64,000 bases of DNA from Rhodanobacter sp. C06 (GCF_002001105.1 NZ_MUNP01000034.1:62001-126000); one strand, 5' to 3'. Numbered from the stretch's first letter, positions 1-8,884 are shown. Notes: generated by a model not told the origin, from the sequence alone. Program-made: numbers and translations.

Positions 1-1609
1 CCAGCGAAGCGGCGGTGAGCTTGACGAAGAACGTGGTCGGTTGGCCCAGGCTCTCGCGCTGCTGCAGCGCCTTGATGGTCTGGTCGAGCACCCAGCGGTC
101 GACCGCGCCGGTGAGGCCGTGCTTCTCGGCGATCGGCATGAAGAAGCCCGGCAGCACCTCGCCCTGTGGGCCGTTCATGCGCAGCAGGATTTCCGAGTAG
201 TCGCCCTCGGCGTCCTGCAGGCTGATCGTCTGCTGGTGGTAGAGCATCAGGCCCTCGCCCTCCAGCGCCTTGCCCAGCAGGTCCAGCCAGTAGCGTTCGC
301 GCTCCTCGTCGGCCTTCTCGCGCGCGGCGGGGTCGTGCAGCTCGACCTGGCTGCTGCCCAGGCTCTGCGCCGTGCGCAGCGCCTGGCTGGCCTGGTTGAG
401 CAGCAGCTCGGTATTGGCGTTCTTCTCGCCGAGCAGGCTGCCGCCGGCGCTGGCGGTGACGGTGATCGAGCGCGCGCCGGCGTCGAAGATCTCGCTGCCG
501 ATACCGTGCTGCAGCTTGGCGATCCATTCGCGGATCGCCTCGTCCGCGCGGGGGGCGAGGATCACGCCCAGGGTGTGTTCGGCCAGCATGCCGGCGACGT
601 CGTCGGCGCCCAGCAGCATGCGGACGCGGTCGGAGAAACCGGCCAGCAACTCGTCGGCCTTGGCCAGGCCGATGCTGTTCACCAGCACGGTCCAGTTGTC
701 CGGCTCGATCAACAGCAGCGACTGGCCCTTCTTGCCCTTGGCGGCGTCGATCACCGCATGGTCGATGCATTCGAGCATGTGCGTGCGGTTGTACAGGCCG
801 GTGACCGGGTCGCGCTGCAGCTGCTCCAGCGCCGCCGGGTCGACCAGCTGGCGGCGGAACACGATCTGCAGGCAGGGCTCGCCCTCGAACGTGGCCGGGG
901 CGAATTCCACGGTGGCGTCGAACGGGCTGCCGTCGGCACGGCGGGCGCGCAGGCTTACCTGGTTCGGCAGCTTCTCTTGGCGGGTGTGGCCGCGCAGCAG
1001 GTTCTTGAATTCGTCCACGTCGGCGGCGTCGATCATGTCCAGGATCGGCATGCCGAGCAGGTCGTCGAAGCTTTCGTGGCCGAAGGTCTCCAGGTAGGCC
1101 AGGTTCGCACGCACGTGCACACCCTCGTGCACATAGGTGATGGCGTCGCGGGAGGAGTCCAGCAGGGCGTCGCAGCGGCGCTCCAGCTCGCGCTGCGTGG
1201 CTTCCAGCCGGCGCAGCTGGCGCCGGGTCTGCAAGGCCTCGAATTCGCGCCGCAGCACCGCCAGCAACTGCCCCGGCATGCCGCGCGCGGCAACGCCGTG
1301 CACGCCCTGCTCGAACAGCTCGGCCACTTCGCGGTTGTCCAGCGAGCCGACCAGGCCGAGCAGGGAGTAGTCGCTGCCGTGGGCGTCGAGCATGCGCACC
1401 ACCTCGGGCAGGGCGACCGCGCCATTGGCGGGATCGAACATCACCAGGTCCGGTTCCAGCTCGGCCAGCGCCGCCTGCACCTGGTCCGCGGCGGTGGCGC
1501 GTGCCGGGCGCACCGCGATGCCGGTGTTCCGCAGCAGGCTGATGATCTGCTCCGCCTCCTCGACCGAGTGCTCGATGAAGAGAATCCTGATGACGAAATC
1601 TTTTTTCAT
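1..1609 (-). CDS. fimX: FimX-like REC-PAS-GGDEF-EAL c-di-GMP effector (3' end cut by window)
   Basis: About 536 residues are visible, from ATG at 1609 to the window edge, so the C-terminal part of the EAL domain is missing. Domain order as read: a receiver-like N-terminus (about 1-125), a coiled segment, a PAS domain (about 145-260, with the stretch around DAITYVHEGVHVRANLAYLE), a GGDEF-like domain entered at RDPVTGLYNR, and the start of an EAL domain. The signature positions are degenerate: the GGDEF loop reads roughly AEHTL, and the EAL motif reads EIL in YSEILLRM. That predicts loss of both cyclase and phosphodiesterase activity and a role as a c-di-GMP receptor. FimX proteins of Pseudomonas and Xanthomonas have this layout and control type IV pilus assembly through a PilZ-domain partner. 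The symbol rests on architecture and degeneracy, not on neighbours. Confidence 0.75.
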   Translation of the reverse strand, partial: MKKDFVIRILFIEHSVEEAEQIISLLRNTGIAVRPARATAADQVQAALAELEPDLVMFDPANGAVALPEVVRMLDAHGSDYSLLGLVGSLDNREVAELFEQGVHGVAARGMPGQLLAVLRREFEALQTRRQLRRLEATQRELERRCDALLDSSRDAITYVHEGVHVRANLAYLETFGHESFDDLLGMPILDMIDAADVDEFKNLLRGHTRQEKLPNQVSLRARRADGSPFDATVEFAPATFEGEPCLQIVFRRQLVDPAALEQLQRDPVTGLYNRTHMLECIDHAVIDAAKGKKGQSLLLIEPDNWTVLVNSIGLAKADELLAGFSDRVRMLLGADDVAGMLAEHTLGVILAPRADEAIREWIAKLQHGIGSEIFDAGARSITVTASAGGSLLGEKNANTELLLNQASQALRTAQSLGSSQVELHDPAAREKADEERERYWLDLLGKALEGEGLMLYHQQTISLQDAEGDYSEILLRMNGPQGEVLPGFFMPIAEKHGLTGAVDRWVLDQTIKALQQRESLGQPTTFFVKLTAASL

Positions 1610-1738
1610 GGGCTGCCGTGTTGCGGGAAGCAATGAAGGCCGCTCGCCTTCCGGGCGAGACGATGTACAGGCTTGGTTGTAACGGATTGGCGGCGGAACT
1701 GCCAGCGGACGGCCAAACGGGCGTGACCGGCCACCGGT

Positions 1739-2761
1739 TTACAACGGACGCTTGGACGGGTCGCCGCCCACCTCGCGCACCAGCTTCGGCACCAGGTAGC
1801 CGGGCAGACGGGCGCGCAGCGCACCCAGCAATGCCAGCGCGCGGGCGTCATCCACCTCGAAGTGTGCGGCGCCCTGCACCCGATCGAGCTGGTGCAGGTA
1901 GTAGGGCAGCACGCCGGCGGCGAACATCCGCTCGGACAGCGCGGCCAGCGTCTCGACGTCATCGTTCACGCCGCGCAGCAGCACCGATTGGTTCAGTAAG
2001 GTGGCCCCGGCCGCGCGCAGGCGCGCGCAGGCGGCATCCACGCCGGCGTCGAACTCGTTCGCGTGATTCGCGTGCAGCACCACTACCTTCTGCAGCGGCA
2101 GCGCGGTCAGCCAGATCGTGAAGGCCTCGTCGATGCGCTCGGGCAGCACCACCGGCAGCCGGCTGTGGATGCGCAGGCGGGCGACGTGCGGGAGGTCGGT
2201 CAGGCCGCGCGACAGCTCTTCCAGCTTGGGCGTGGACAGCGCCAGAGGATCGCCGCCGGAGAGGATCAGCTCGCTGATCGACGGGTCGTTGCGCAGGTGC
2301 TCCAGTGCCCGCCGCCACTGGCCGGCGGCGGCCATTTCCTCGCCGTAGGGGAAATGCCGACGGAAGCAGTAGCGGCAGTTGATCGCGCAGCTGCCGCTGG
2401 CGATCAGCAGGGCGCGGCCGTGGTACTTGTGCAGCACGCCCTGCGCCCCGCGGGCCGCCAGGTCGCCCACCGCGTCGGTCGCGAAACCGGGCGCCTCGTC
2501 CAGCTCGGCCAGCTGCGGCAATACCTGCAGCAGCAGCGGGTCGCGTGGGTCGCCGCGGCGCATCCGCGCCACGAAGCCGCGCGGCACGCGCAGGGCGAAG
2601 CCCGCGTCCGCCGGCGGCAGCTGCGCGGCGAGCGGCGACAGGCCCAGCAGGGCGAGCAGTTCGGACGCCTCGGTGACGGCCTCGCGCCACGGTTGCCGCC
2701 AGTCACCGAGCGACGCGCCGGGGGCGGGTGTAATGCGTGCGCCGGGGGTTGCGGTTATCAT
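1739..2761 (-). CDS. epmB: EF-P (R)-beta-lysine modification: lysine 2,3-aminomutase EpmB
   Basis: Radical-SAM, PLP-dependent aminomutase of 340 residues that isomerises (S)-alpha-lysine to (R)-beta-lysine, which EpmA then attaches to EF-P. The iron-sulfur triad is visible as C125-x3-C129-x2-C132 (SCAINCRYCFRRHFPY). ILSGGDPLA and the C-terminal PKLVREVGGDPSK, likely holding the PLP lysine, are typical of the family. I chose the ATG at 2761 because the upstream codons to 2851 look non-coding and overlap the promoter region. The gene is divergent from efp, its substrate gene, across about 110 bp, which supports the assignment. EpmA is not in the window. Confidence 0.93.
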   Translation of the reverse strand: MITATPGARITPAPGASLGDWRQPWREAVTEASELLALLGLSPLAAQLPPADAGFALRVPRGFVARMRRGDPRDPLLLQVLPQLAELDEAPGFATDAVGDLAARGAQGVLHKYHGRALLIASGSCAINCRYCFRRHFPYGEEMAAAGQWRRALEHLRNDPSISELILSGGDPLALSTPKLEELSRGLTDLPHVARLRIHSRLPVVLPERIDEAFTIWLTALPLQKVVVLHANHANEFDAGVDAACARLRAAGATLLNQSVLLRGVNDDVETLAALSERMFAAGVLPYYLHQLDRVQGAAHFEVDDARALALLGALRARLPGYLVPKLVREVGGDPSKRPL

Positions 2762-2872
2762 GTGTGGCCTTGTCCGGGCCGTACCGGACCCTCGAGCCGT
2801 CCATTCTAGCCGCGTGTCGCGGCACGGGGGCGTCGTTCGGGCCCCGACCATTCACCTCCTGGAGTTCACTGC

Positions 2873-3442
2873 ATGGCCACCGCTGGTCTCAACGACGTCA
2901 AGAAGGGCATGAAGATCCTTCACAACAACGATCCGTGGATCATCACCGAAGCCGAGTTCATCAAGCCCGGCAAGGGCCAGGCGTTCACCCGCATCTTCAT
3001 CCGCAACCTGAAGACCGGTCGCACCTCCGAGCAGACGATGAAGTCCAGCGACTCCTACGAGGTCGCCGACGTCACCGACACCGACATGCAGTACCTGTAC
3101 TCCGACGGCGAGTTCTGGCACTTCATGCAGCAGGAGACCTTCGAGCAGCACCAGGCCGGCAAGGCCGGCATGGGCGACGCGGCGAAGTGGCTGAAGGGCG
3201 AGGAAGAGTGTGTGGTCACCCTGTTCAACGGCGAGATCATCGCGGTGCAGGCGCCGAACTTCGTCGAGCTGAAGATCACCGAGACCGATCCCGGCGTGCG
3301 CGGCGACACTTCCGGCGGCGGCGGCAAGCCGGCCACGCTGGAAACCGGCGCCGTGGTGCGCGTGCCGCTGTTCGTGGGTTCGGACGAGACGATCAAGGTC
3401 GACACCCGCACCGGCGAATACGTCAGCCGCGTCGGCAAGTGA
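2873..3442 (+). CDS. efp: Translation elongation factor P
   Basis: EF-P of 189 residues, which relieves ribosome stalling at polyproline stretches by binding between the P and E sites. The modification loop reads KPGKGQAF with Lys34 at the tip, the residue beta-lysylated in bacteria that carry EpmA/EpmB. The three beta-barrel domains are full length and the C-terminal [12 protein letters not shown] is typical. A GGAG ribosome-binding site lies 8-12 bases before the ATG (cctggagttcactgc). It is divergent from epmB. A second, unmodified paralogue (efpL/yeiP) lies at 50688-51251. Confidence 0.97.
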   Translation: MATAGLNDVKKGMKILHNNDPWIITEAEFIKPGKGQAFTRIFIRNLKTGRTSEQTMKSSDSYEVADVTDTDMQYLYSDGEFWHFMQQETFEQHQAGKAGMGDAAKWLKGEEECVVTLFNGEIIAVQAPNFVELKITETDPGVRGDTSGGGGKPATLETGAVVRVPLFVGSDETIKVDTRTGEYVSRVGK

Positions 3443-3483
3443 CGCATTGGCCCGCGCGCTTGCGCGCGGCTTGCCAATGCGTC

Positions 3484-3664
3484 ATCCCTGCGCAGGCCGG
3501 ACTGCGGAGGCAGGATGCCGAAGCGAACGCCGAAGGCGGCCCGAAGGGCGGATGGCAGGAGCCATCCGTCATCCAGTGAAGTACTCGTGCGAAGCACGCA
3601 ACGCCCGCTTCGCACGATCACACGAAAGTCGCTGGATTCCGGCCTTCGCCGGAATGACGAGCTT
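3484..3664. repeat. REP-like palindromic repeat (TGGATTCCGG...CCGGAATGACG family)
   Basis: The non-coding 280 bp between efp and mtaD is made largely of repeat sequence. The clearest unit is CTGGATTCCGGCCTTCGCC followed by GGAATGACG, a short palindrome around 3632-3658. A diverged facing half, GTCATCCCTGCGCAGGCCGG, lies near 3482. The same unit recurs as an inverted pair at 22296-22376. Such units are usually scattered through Xanthomonadales genomes and may act as transcript-end stabilisers. No promoter for mtaD is obvious in it. Confidence 0.7.
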
Positions 3665-3724
3665 GGAGGGCGGCGCCGCAAGGTAAGCCGCCCTTTGCAT
3701 ATCCGAATCACGGAACCGATTGTC

Positions 3725-5056
3725 ATGAGCGATACCCAGCCCCAACCCATCGACCTCCTGATCGAAGCCCGCTGGATCGTCCCGGTGGAACCGCACGCCG
3801 TGGTGCTGGAAGACCACGCGGTGGCGGTGACCGGCGACCGCATCGTCGCGGTGCTGCCGATCGCCGCGGCGCGTGCAACCTACGCGCCGCGCGAAACCGT
3901 GCGCCTGCCCGAGCACGCGCTGATCCCCGGCCTGGTCAACGCCCACACGCACAACCCGATGACCCTGTTGCGCGGCTTGGCCGACGACCTGCCGTTGATG
4001 GTGTGGCTGCAGCAGCACATCTGGCCCGCCGAGGCCAAGGTGATCGGCCCGGAGTTCGTGCGCGACGGCGTGGAGCTGGCGGTGGCCGAGATGCTGCGCG
4101 GCGGCACCACCTGCGCCAATGAGAACTACTTCTTCCCCGACGCGATCGGCGCCACCTACCGGAAGCTCGGCTTCCGCGCCGTGGTGGGCCTGCCGGTGAT
4201 CGAGTTCCCCACCGCCTGGGCGAAGTCGCAGGACGAATACTTCGAGCGCGCCAGCGAAGTGCATGACAGCTTCCGCGGCGACGCGCTGGTGTCCACCGCG
4301 TTCGCGCCACACGCGCCATACACCGTTTCGGACGAGAGCTTCGCGCGCATCCGCGTGCTGGCCGACCAGCTCGACATCCCGGTACACCTGCACCTGCACG
4401 AGACCGCGCACGAGGTCGAGGAAGAAAAGGCCAAGAGCGGCCTGCGTCCGTTCCAGCGCCTGCAGAAGCTGGGTCTGGTCAACGACCGGCTGATCGCCGT
4501 GCACATGACTCAGCTCACCGACGGCGAGGTCGCCGCCTGCGCCGAGGCCGGCGTATCGGTGGTGCATTGCCCCGAGTCCAACCTCAAGCTCGCCTCCGGC
4601 TTCTGTCCGGCGGAGAAGTTGCGCAAGGCGGGCGTGAATCTCGCCATCGGCACCGACGGCTGCGCGTCCAACAACGACCTCGACATGTTCGGCGAACTGC
4701 GCACTGCGGCGCTGCTGGCCAAGGCGGTGGCGAACGATGCCGCCGCCTTCGATGCCGCCAGCGCGCTGCGCGCGGCCACGCTGGGCAGCGCGAAGGCGAT
4801 GGGCCTGGACGCGAAGATCGGCTCCATCGAGGCCGGCAAGCAGGCCGATCTCGCCGCCGTGCGCTTGTCGGATCTGGAAACCCAGCCGCTGTACCACGTG
4901 GCTTCGCAGCTGGCCTATGCCGCTGGTCGCCACCAGGTCAGCGACGTGTGGATCGCCGGCCGTCGGAAGCTCGCCGCGCGCGAGCTGGTGGACATGGACG
5001 TGGCCGGCATCCTTGCCCGCGCGCACGCCTGGCGCGAGCGCATCGCGGAGCGTTGA
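3725..5056 (+). CDS. mtaD: TRZ/ATZ-family hydrolase, 5'-methylthioadenosine/S-adenosylhomocysteine deaminase type
   Basis: Cytosolic amidohydrolase-superfamily enzyme of 443 residues, predicted to deaminate 5'-methylthioadenosine and/or S-adenosylhomocysteine. Metal ligands are visible as H74-x-H76 (VNAHTH), the His of HLHLHET, the second His at VHCPESNLKLASG, and the Asp in GTDGCASNNDLDM. I took the ATG at 3725 as start because the codons upstream run through repeat DNA. It precedes ubiG and gph, an order also known in Xanthomonas. Nucleoside recycling of SAM by-products fits the methyltransferase downstream. The exact substrate cannot be settled from sequence. Confidence 0.87.
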   Translation: MSDTQPQPIDLLIEARWIVPVEPHAVVLEDHAVAVTGDRIVAVLPIAAARATYAPRETVRLPEHALIPGLVNAHTHNPMTLLRGLADDLPLMVWLQQHIWPAEAKVIGPEFVRDGVELAVAEMLRGGTTCANENYFFPDAIGATYRKLGFRAVVGLPVIEFPTAWAKSQDEYFERASEVHDSFRGDALVSTAFAPHAPYTVSDESFARIRVLADQLDIPVHLHLHETAHEVEEEKAKSGLRPFQRLQKLGLVNDRLIAVHMTQLTDGEVAACAEAGVSVVHCPESNLKLASGFCPAEKLRKAGVNLAIGTDGCASNNDLDMFGELRTAALLAKAVANDAAAFDAASALRAATLGSAKAMGLDAKIGSIEAGKQADLAAVRLSDLETQPLYHVASQLAYAAGRHQVSDVWIAGRRKLAARELVDMDVAGILARAHAWRERIAER

Positions 5057-5064
5057 TGGGCGCG

Positions 5065-5182
5065 CTCATCCGTGAGTGCGAAGTTCAAGAAGCGGCCGTC
5101 CTTGGACGCACTTTTCCGTGGTATTTGCACTCGTCCATGAGTGCGAAGTTCAAGAAGCGGCCGTCCTTGGACGCACTTTTCA
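5065..5182 (+). repeat. Tandem pair of family-A hairpin repeats before the YCII gene
   Basis: Two direct copies of a roughly 50-base unit, 63 bases apart, are nearly identical. Each runs TGAGTGCGAAGTTCAAGAAG, then CGGCCGTCCTTGGACGC, then ACTTTTC. The core GTCCTTGGAC is palindromic. The second copy ends 14 bases before the ATG at 5196, so it would lie in that gene's 5' leader. Related copies lie at 5455-5580, 11169-11227, 14230-14342 and, inverted, at 19806-19862. Confidence 0.85.
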
Positions 5183-5195
5183 ATGGGTTCTCGCC

Positions 5196-5450
5196 ATGCA
5201 CCGCTACCTCGTTCTTCTCAGGCGTCGCCCGCAGCTCGATCCCGAGGTCGTGCCGCTGCACCGGCAGTTCCTTGATGAACTGCGCGCGCAGGGGCGCAAC
5301 GAAATGAACGGCCCGTTCGGCGACAAGTCCGGCGGCGCCTACCTGCTGCGCGCCACATCGATCGACGAGGCTATGGCCATCGTCCAGCGCGACCCCGCGC
5401 ACACCAGCGGCGGCTGGGACATCACGGTGCACGAATGGCTGGTGGATTAG
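5196..5450 (+). CDS. YCII-related domain protein
   Basis: Small protein of 84 residues beginning MHRYLVLLRRRPQLD and matching the YCII fold, a dimeric ferredoxin-like domain with a conserved His-Asp pair in some members. Visible conserved features are the start MHRYLVLL, the mid-protein GPFGDKSGGAYLL and the C-terminal HEWLVD. I chose the ATG at 5196 because the open frame upstream to 5076 is only translated repeat DNA. Function is unknown; YCII proteins have been linked to dehalogenase-like or binding roles. It sits between mtaD and ubiG and is flanked on both sides by family-A repeats. Confidence 0.8.
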   Translation: MHRYLVLLRRRPQLDPEVVPLHRQFLDELRAQGRNEMNGPFGDKSGGAYLLRATSIDEAMAIVQRDPAHTSGGWDITVHEWLVD

Positions 5451-5454
5451 CTTT

Positions 5455-5580
5455 TGCGCTCATCCGTGAACGCGAAGACCAGGAAGCAGCCGTCCTCGGC
5501 CGCACTTTCAGTTGGATTTTTGCGTTCCTCCATGAACGCGAAGATCAAGAAGCGGCCATCCATGGCCGCACTATTCAATA
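5455..5580 (+). repeat. Tandem pair of family-A hairpin repeats before ubiG
   Basis: Two copies about 66 bases apart fill the gap between the YCII gene and ubiG. The second holds the cleanest version of the core, GCGGCCATCCATGGCCGC, a perfect 8-bp inverted repeat with a CC centre, followed by ACTATTCAA. It ends 17 bases before the GTG at 5597. The arrangement copies that seen before the YCII gene and argF'. Confidence 0.85.
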
Positions 5581-5596
5581 AACTCACGTATTCCCC

Positions 5597-6313
5597 GTGG
5601 ACACGAACATGACCACCGCCAACGTCAGCCCCGCCGAGATCGCCCGCTTCGACCAGCTGGCCGCGCGCTGGTGGGATCCGGACGGCGAATCGCGCCCACT
5701 GCACGACCTCAATCCCGTGCGCGCCGCCTACGTCGCCGCGCGAGTGGATCTGCGCGGCGCGAAGGTGGCCGACGTGGGCTGCGGCGGCGGCCTGCTCAGC
5801 GAGGCGCTGGCGCGCGCAGGTGCCCTAGTCACCGGCATCGACCTGGGCCTCAAGGTGATCGAGATCGCGCGCCTGCACCTGCACGAATCCGGCCTCAAGG
5901 TGGACTACCGCAAGCAGTCTTCGGCCGAGCTGGCGCAGGCCGAGCCGGCGGCGTTCGATGCGGTGTGCTGCATGGAGCTGATCGAGCACGTGCCCGACCC
6001 CGCCGCGCTGGTGCACGATCTTGCCGCCATGCTGAAACCCGGCGGCCGGTTGTTCCTGTCTACGCTCAACCGCACGCCGGCCGCGTTCGGCGCGGCCATC
6101 CTCGGCGCGGAATACCTGATGCGCCTGCTGCCGCGCGGCACCCATCACTATGCGCAATTCCTCAAGCCTTCCGAGCTGGCGCGCCTGCTGCGCCACGCGG
6201 GGCTGGAGCTGGAGGACGTCGGCGGCCTCGGCTACAACCCGCTCAGCCGCAAGGCATGGCTGAGCCGCATCACCGCGGTGAACTACATCCTCTGCGCCAG
6301 GAAGCCCGCATGA
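5597..6313 (+). CDS. ubiG: Ubiquinone biosynthesis O-methyltransferase UbiG
   Basis: SAM-dependent methyltransferase of 238 residues that carries out both O-methylations of the ubiquinone ring. Motif I is VADVGCGGGLLSE, the family opening DQLAARWWDPDGESRPLHDL is present, and ELIEHVPDP and the LFLSTLNRT region follow in order. Start: GTG at 5597 gives MDTNMTTANVSP and ATG at 5609 gives MTTANVSP; neither has a strong ribosome-binding site, so the N-terminus is uncertain by four residues. The stop overlaps the start of gph (ATGA), indicating an operon. Confidence 0.93.
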   Translation: MDTNMTTANVSPAEIARFDQLAARWWDPDGESRPLHDLNPVRAAYVAARVDLRGAKVADVGCGGGLLSEALARAGALVTGIDLGLKVIEIARLHLHESGLKVDYRKQSSAELAQAEPAAFDAVCCMELIEHVPDPAALVHDLAAMLKPGGRLFLSTLNRTPAAFGAAILGAEYLMRLLPRGTHHYAQFLKPSELARLLRHAGLELEDVGGLGYNPLSRKAWLSRITAVNYILCARKPA

Positions 6314-6984
6314 AGCCGATGCCCGGCGACGTGCAAGCGGTGCTGTTCGACCTCGACGGCACCCTGCTCGACAGCGCCGTCGATCTCTACGCGGCCCTGC
6401 AGATGTACTGCGACGAGGTGGGTGCCGCGGTGCCACCGTATGCGGTGGTGCGCGAGGTGGTGTCGCGCGGCGGCCGCGCGATCCTGCGCTGCGCCTTCGC
6501 CGAGGACGACACGGCGCTGCAGCTGCGCATGCCGCGTTACCTGGACATCTATGCGGACATCATGGCGCGGCACACGCGCCCGTTCGACGGCATCGAGCCG
6601 TTGCTGGCGGCGCTGGAAGCCGCCGAGCTGTGTTGGGGCATCGTCACCAACAAGCCCGGCTTCCTCACCGAGGAACTGATCAAGCGCATCGACTGGGACC
6701 TGCGCGCCAGCGCCGTGGTCTGCGGCGATACGCTGCCGGTGAAGAAACCCGATCCCGCCCCGGTGCTGCTGGCTTGCGAACACGCCGGCGTCGAGCCCGC
6801 GCGTTGCGTGTTCGTGGGCGACGATGCGCGCGACGTCGAGGCCGGCCGCGCCGCCGGCCTGTACACGGTGGCGGTGCGCTGGGGTTATCTCGACGGCGGC
6901 GACCCGGCCAGCTGGGGTGCCGACGCGGTGATCGACCACCCGCGCCAGCTGGCCGAACTGCTGAAGCTGCCGGTGACGGCGTGA
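6310..6984 (+). CDS. gph: HAD-family phosphoglycolate phosphatase
   Basis: Haloacid-dehalogenase-type phosphatase of 224 residues, likely cleaving 2-phosphoglycolate formed during DNA repair. Motif I DLDGTLLDS carries the nucleophile Asp, VTNKPG is motif II, the Lys of KKPDP is motif III, and VGDDARDVEAGRAAG is motif IV. A cap domain lies between residues 20 and 85. It overlaps ubiG by four bases and the following gene by four bases (GTGA), so the three are translationally coupled. HAD substrate choice is hard to read from sequence; the name follows the family and the ubiG neighbour. Confidence 0.88.
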   Translation: MKPMPGDVQAVLFDLDGTLLDSAVDLYAALQMYCDEVGAAVPPYAVVREVVSRGGRAILRCAFAEDDTALQLRMPRYLDIYADIMARHTRPFDGIEPLLAALEAAELCWGIVTNKPGFLTEELIKRIDWDLRASAVVCGDTLPVKKPDPAPVLLACEHAGVEPARCVFVGDDARDVEAGRAAGLYTVAVRWGYLDGGDPASWGADAVIDHPRQLAELLKLPVTA

Positions 6985-7832
6985 GCGAGCTTGCGCTCTC
7001 CCACGGCGCGCTGCAGAGCTACGTCGACAAGTGGCTGGCGGTGCAGCCGGCGCAGCGCGTGGCGCTGGCGTTCGTCGATCCGGCGAAATACCCCGGCCAC
7101 ATCGCGCTGGCCGCGCTGGAGCAGGAACTGCTGTCCGCCGCCTACGGCATCCGCGAGCCGCAGGTGGCGCTGGGCAAGCTCAACTGGTGGGCCGAGGAGC
7201 TGTCCGGCGCCGCCGCCAGCGGTGGCCGGCACCCGCTGAGCCAGGTGCTGTTCGACGACGAGCGCGCCCACGCCGTGCCTGCCGAACGCTGGCTGGCGCC
7301 GGTGCTGGCCGCGATGGCGCAGCTGGAGGAGGGCACGGCCGCGGATTTCCCCGCTCAGCTCGCCGCCGCCGGTTCCTTGCACGGCGCACTGGCCACGCTG
7401 GAAACCGCTTGGTGGTACGGCGGCGAGGCGGCGCCGGAGCGCGCCACGCGCGTGGCCGTGCTCGGCCATCTGTTGTACACGCTGCGCCGGTTGGAGGACG
7501 ACGCCGAGCGCGATCGCCTGCCATTGCCGATGGCGCGGCTGGCCCGCTACGGACTCGCCCGCACCGGCCTGCGCCAGCGCAGCGCGGCGCGCGACGAGGC
7601 GGTCAAGGCGCAGTTGACCGACCTGCAATCGGCCTGGCGTGAATCGGCGCGCCTGCCCGGGCCGCTCAGCGTGTTCCGCGCGGTGGAATCGCGCGAGGCC
7701 GAACGCCTGTTGAGCCGCGCCCGCGGCGCGGACGACCCGCTGGCCGTGCTGCAGCAGGGCGGGCAGGGCGGTTTCGGCACGACCTTCACGGCCTGGCGCG
7801 CGGCACGGCGTTGGCACGTCGCGACGGATTGA
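6981..7832 (+). CDS. Degenerate squalene/phytoene synthase-like protein
   Basis: Protein of 283 residues with the overall pattern of the squalene/phytoene synthase fold. LGKLNWWAEELSG corresponds to the usual first aspartate-rich region, and LLYTLRRLEDDAERDRLPLP to the second. Key DxxxD aspartates are replaced (WAEEL, RRLEDD), so prenyl transfer is doubtful. The start is GTG at 6981, overlapping the gph stop; no in-frame ATG with better context is near. It may be a non-catalytic assembly or binding protein like other degenerate members of the fold. Its conserved position after ubiG-gph hints at quinone or isoprenoid metabolism, but that is inference. Confidence 0.65.
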   Translation: MSELALSHGALQSYVDKWLAVQPAQRVALAFVDPAKYPGHIALAALEQELLSAAYGIREPQVALGKLNWWAEELSGAAASGGRHPLSQVLFDDERAHAVPAERWLAPVLAAMAQLEEGTAADFPAQLAAAGSLHGALATLETAWWYGGEAAPERATRVAVLGHLLYTLRRLEDDAERDRLPLPMARLARYGLARTGLRQRSAARDEAVKAQLTDLQSAWRESARLPGPLSVFRAVESREAERLLSRARGADDPLAVLQQGGQGGFGTTFTAWRAARRWHVATD

Positions 7833-7942
7833 GCACGGCGGAACGCAGCGTTTCACCGCCGTCGACTGTTGCAATGCGGCAGGCTGGCCCAAAATAGGCA
7901 GCTTCGACGGCGGCCACGCCGCGCCGTTTCACGAGTACACCC

Positions 7943-8884
7943 ATGCACAGCCATGAAAACACCACCCGCCTGATGCCCGATGTCGCCAGCCAGGCGCAGC
8001 CGCATCTGCGCGGCGCGCTGGACTGGGTGGGCATGGACGGCATCGAGGTGCCGGTGCGTTTCGATGCCGGCGACGGCGAGGTACAACGCGCCAATGCCCA
8101 GGTCGGCGCTTTCGTCAACCTGGTGCATCCGGACAAACGCGGCATCCACATGTCGCGGCTGTACCTGCTGGTCGACCACCATCTCGGCACGCAGCCGTTG
8201 AGCGCGGCGATGCTGGAAAACCTGCTGCGCGCCTTCCTCGAATCGCACGCCGGCCTGTCCGACCACGCCCGTCTCAGCATTCGCTTCGACGCGCTGGTGC
8301 GCCGCAACGCCCTGCGCAGCGGCCACAGCGGCTGGCGCAGCTACCCGGTGTCGGTCGAGGCCAGCCTCGGTCCCGACGGCTTCCGGCTGGAGCTGGGCAC
8401 CGAGGTGGTCTATTCCTCCACCTGTCCCGCGTCCGCCGCGCTGTCGCGCCAGCTGATCCAGGAGCAGTTCGCGCAGGACTTCGACGCGGCGAACCCTGTC
8501 GACCATGCCGCCGTGCTGGCCTGGCTGGGCAGCGAGAAGGGCATCGTCGCCACCCCGCACGCGCAACGCAGCGTGGCGCGGCTGCTGGTGCTCCTGAAGG
8601 ATGGCGTGCCGTTCGACCTGATCGACACGCTCGACCGCGTGGAGCAGGCGCTGGGCACGCCGGTGCAGACCGCGGTGAAGCGCGAGGACGAACAGGCCTT
8701 CGCGCTCGCCAACGGCGGCAACCTGATGTTCTGCGAAGACGCTGCACGCCGCATCCAGCGCGCGCTCGACGCCGACGAGCGCCTCGCCGATTTCCACGTG
8801 CGCGTGGAACACCAGGAAAGCCTGCACCCGCACGATGCGGTGGCCTACGCCAGCAAGGGCGTGCCGGGTGGCTTCGGCGCCTGA
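7943..8884 (+). CDS. folE2: GTP cyclohydrolase I type IB
   Basis: Zinc- or manganese-dependent GTP cyclohydrolase of 313 residues that makes 7,8-dihydroneopterin triphosphate, the first step to folate and queuosine. The FolE2/COG1469 signatures are clear: the GAFVNLVHPDKRGIHMSRLY stretch near residue 55, the active-site Cys in STCPASAALSRQL, and the C-terminal RVEHQESLHPHDAVA with metal-binding His and Glu. The start ATG at 7943 gives the usual short N-terminus. FolE2 is often a zinc-saving substitute for FolE; no Zur box is visible upstream. A perfect hairpin follows the stop. Confidence 0.95.
   Translation: MHSHENTTRLMPDVASQAQPHLRGALDWVGMDGIEVPVRFDAGDGEVQRANAQVGAFVNLVHPDKRGIHMSRLYLLVDHHLGTQPLSAAMLENLLRAFLESHAGLSDHARLSIRFDALVRRNALRSGHSGWRSYPVSVEASLGPDGFRLELGTEVVYSSTCPASAALSRQLIQEQFAQDFDAANPVDHAAVLAWLGSEKGIVATPHAQRSVARLLVLLKDGVPFDLIDTLDRVEQALGTPVQTAVKREDEQAFALANGGNLMFCEDAARRIQRALDADERLADFHVRVEHQESLHPHDAVAYASKGVPGGFGA

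Noticed and set aside
41-1636. 531-codon open frame on the plus strand
   Set aside because: It lies antisense to the FimX-like gene; composition (Gln/Ala/Val/Leu-rich with no motif) is typical of the mirror frame of a GC-rich gene.
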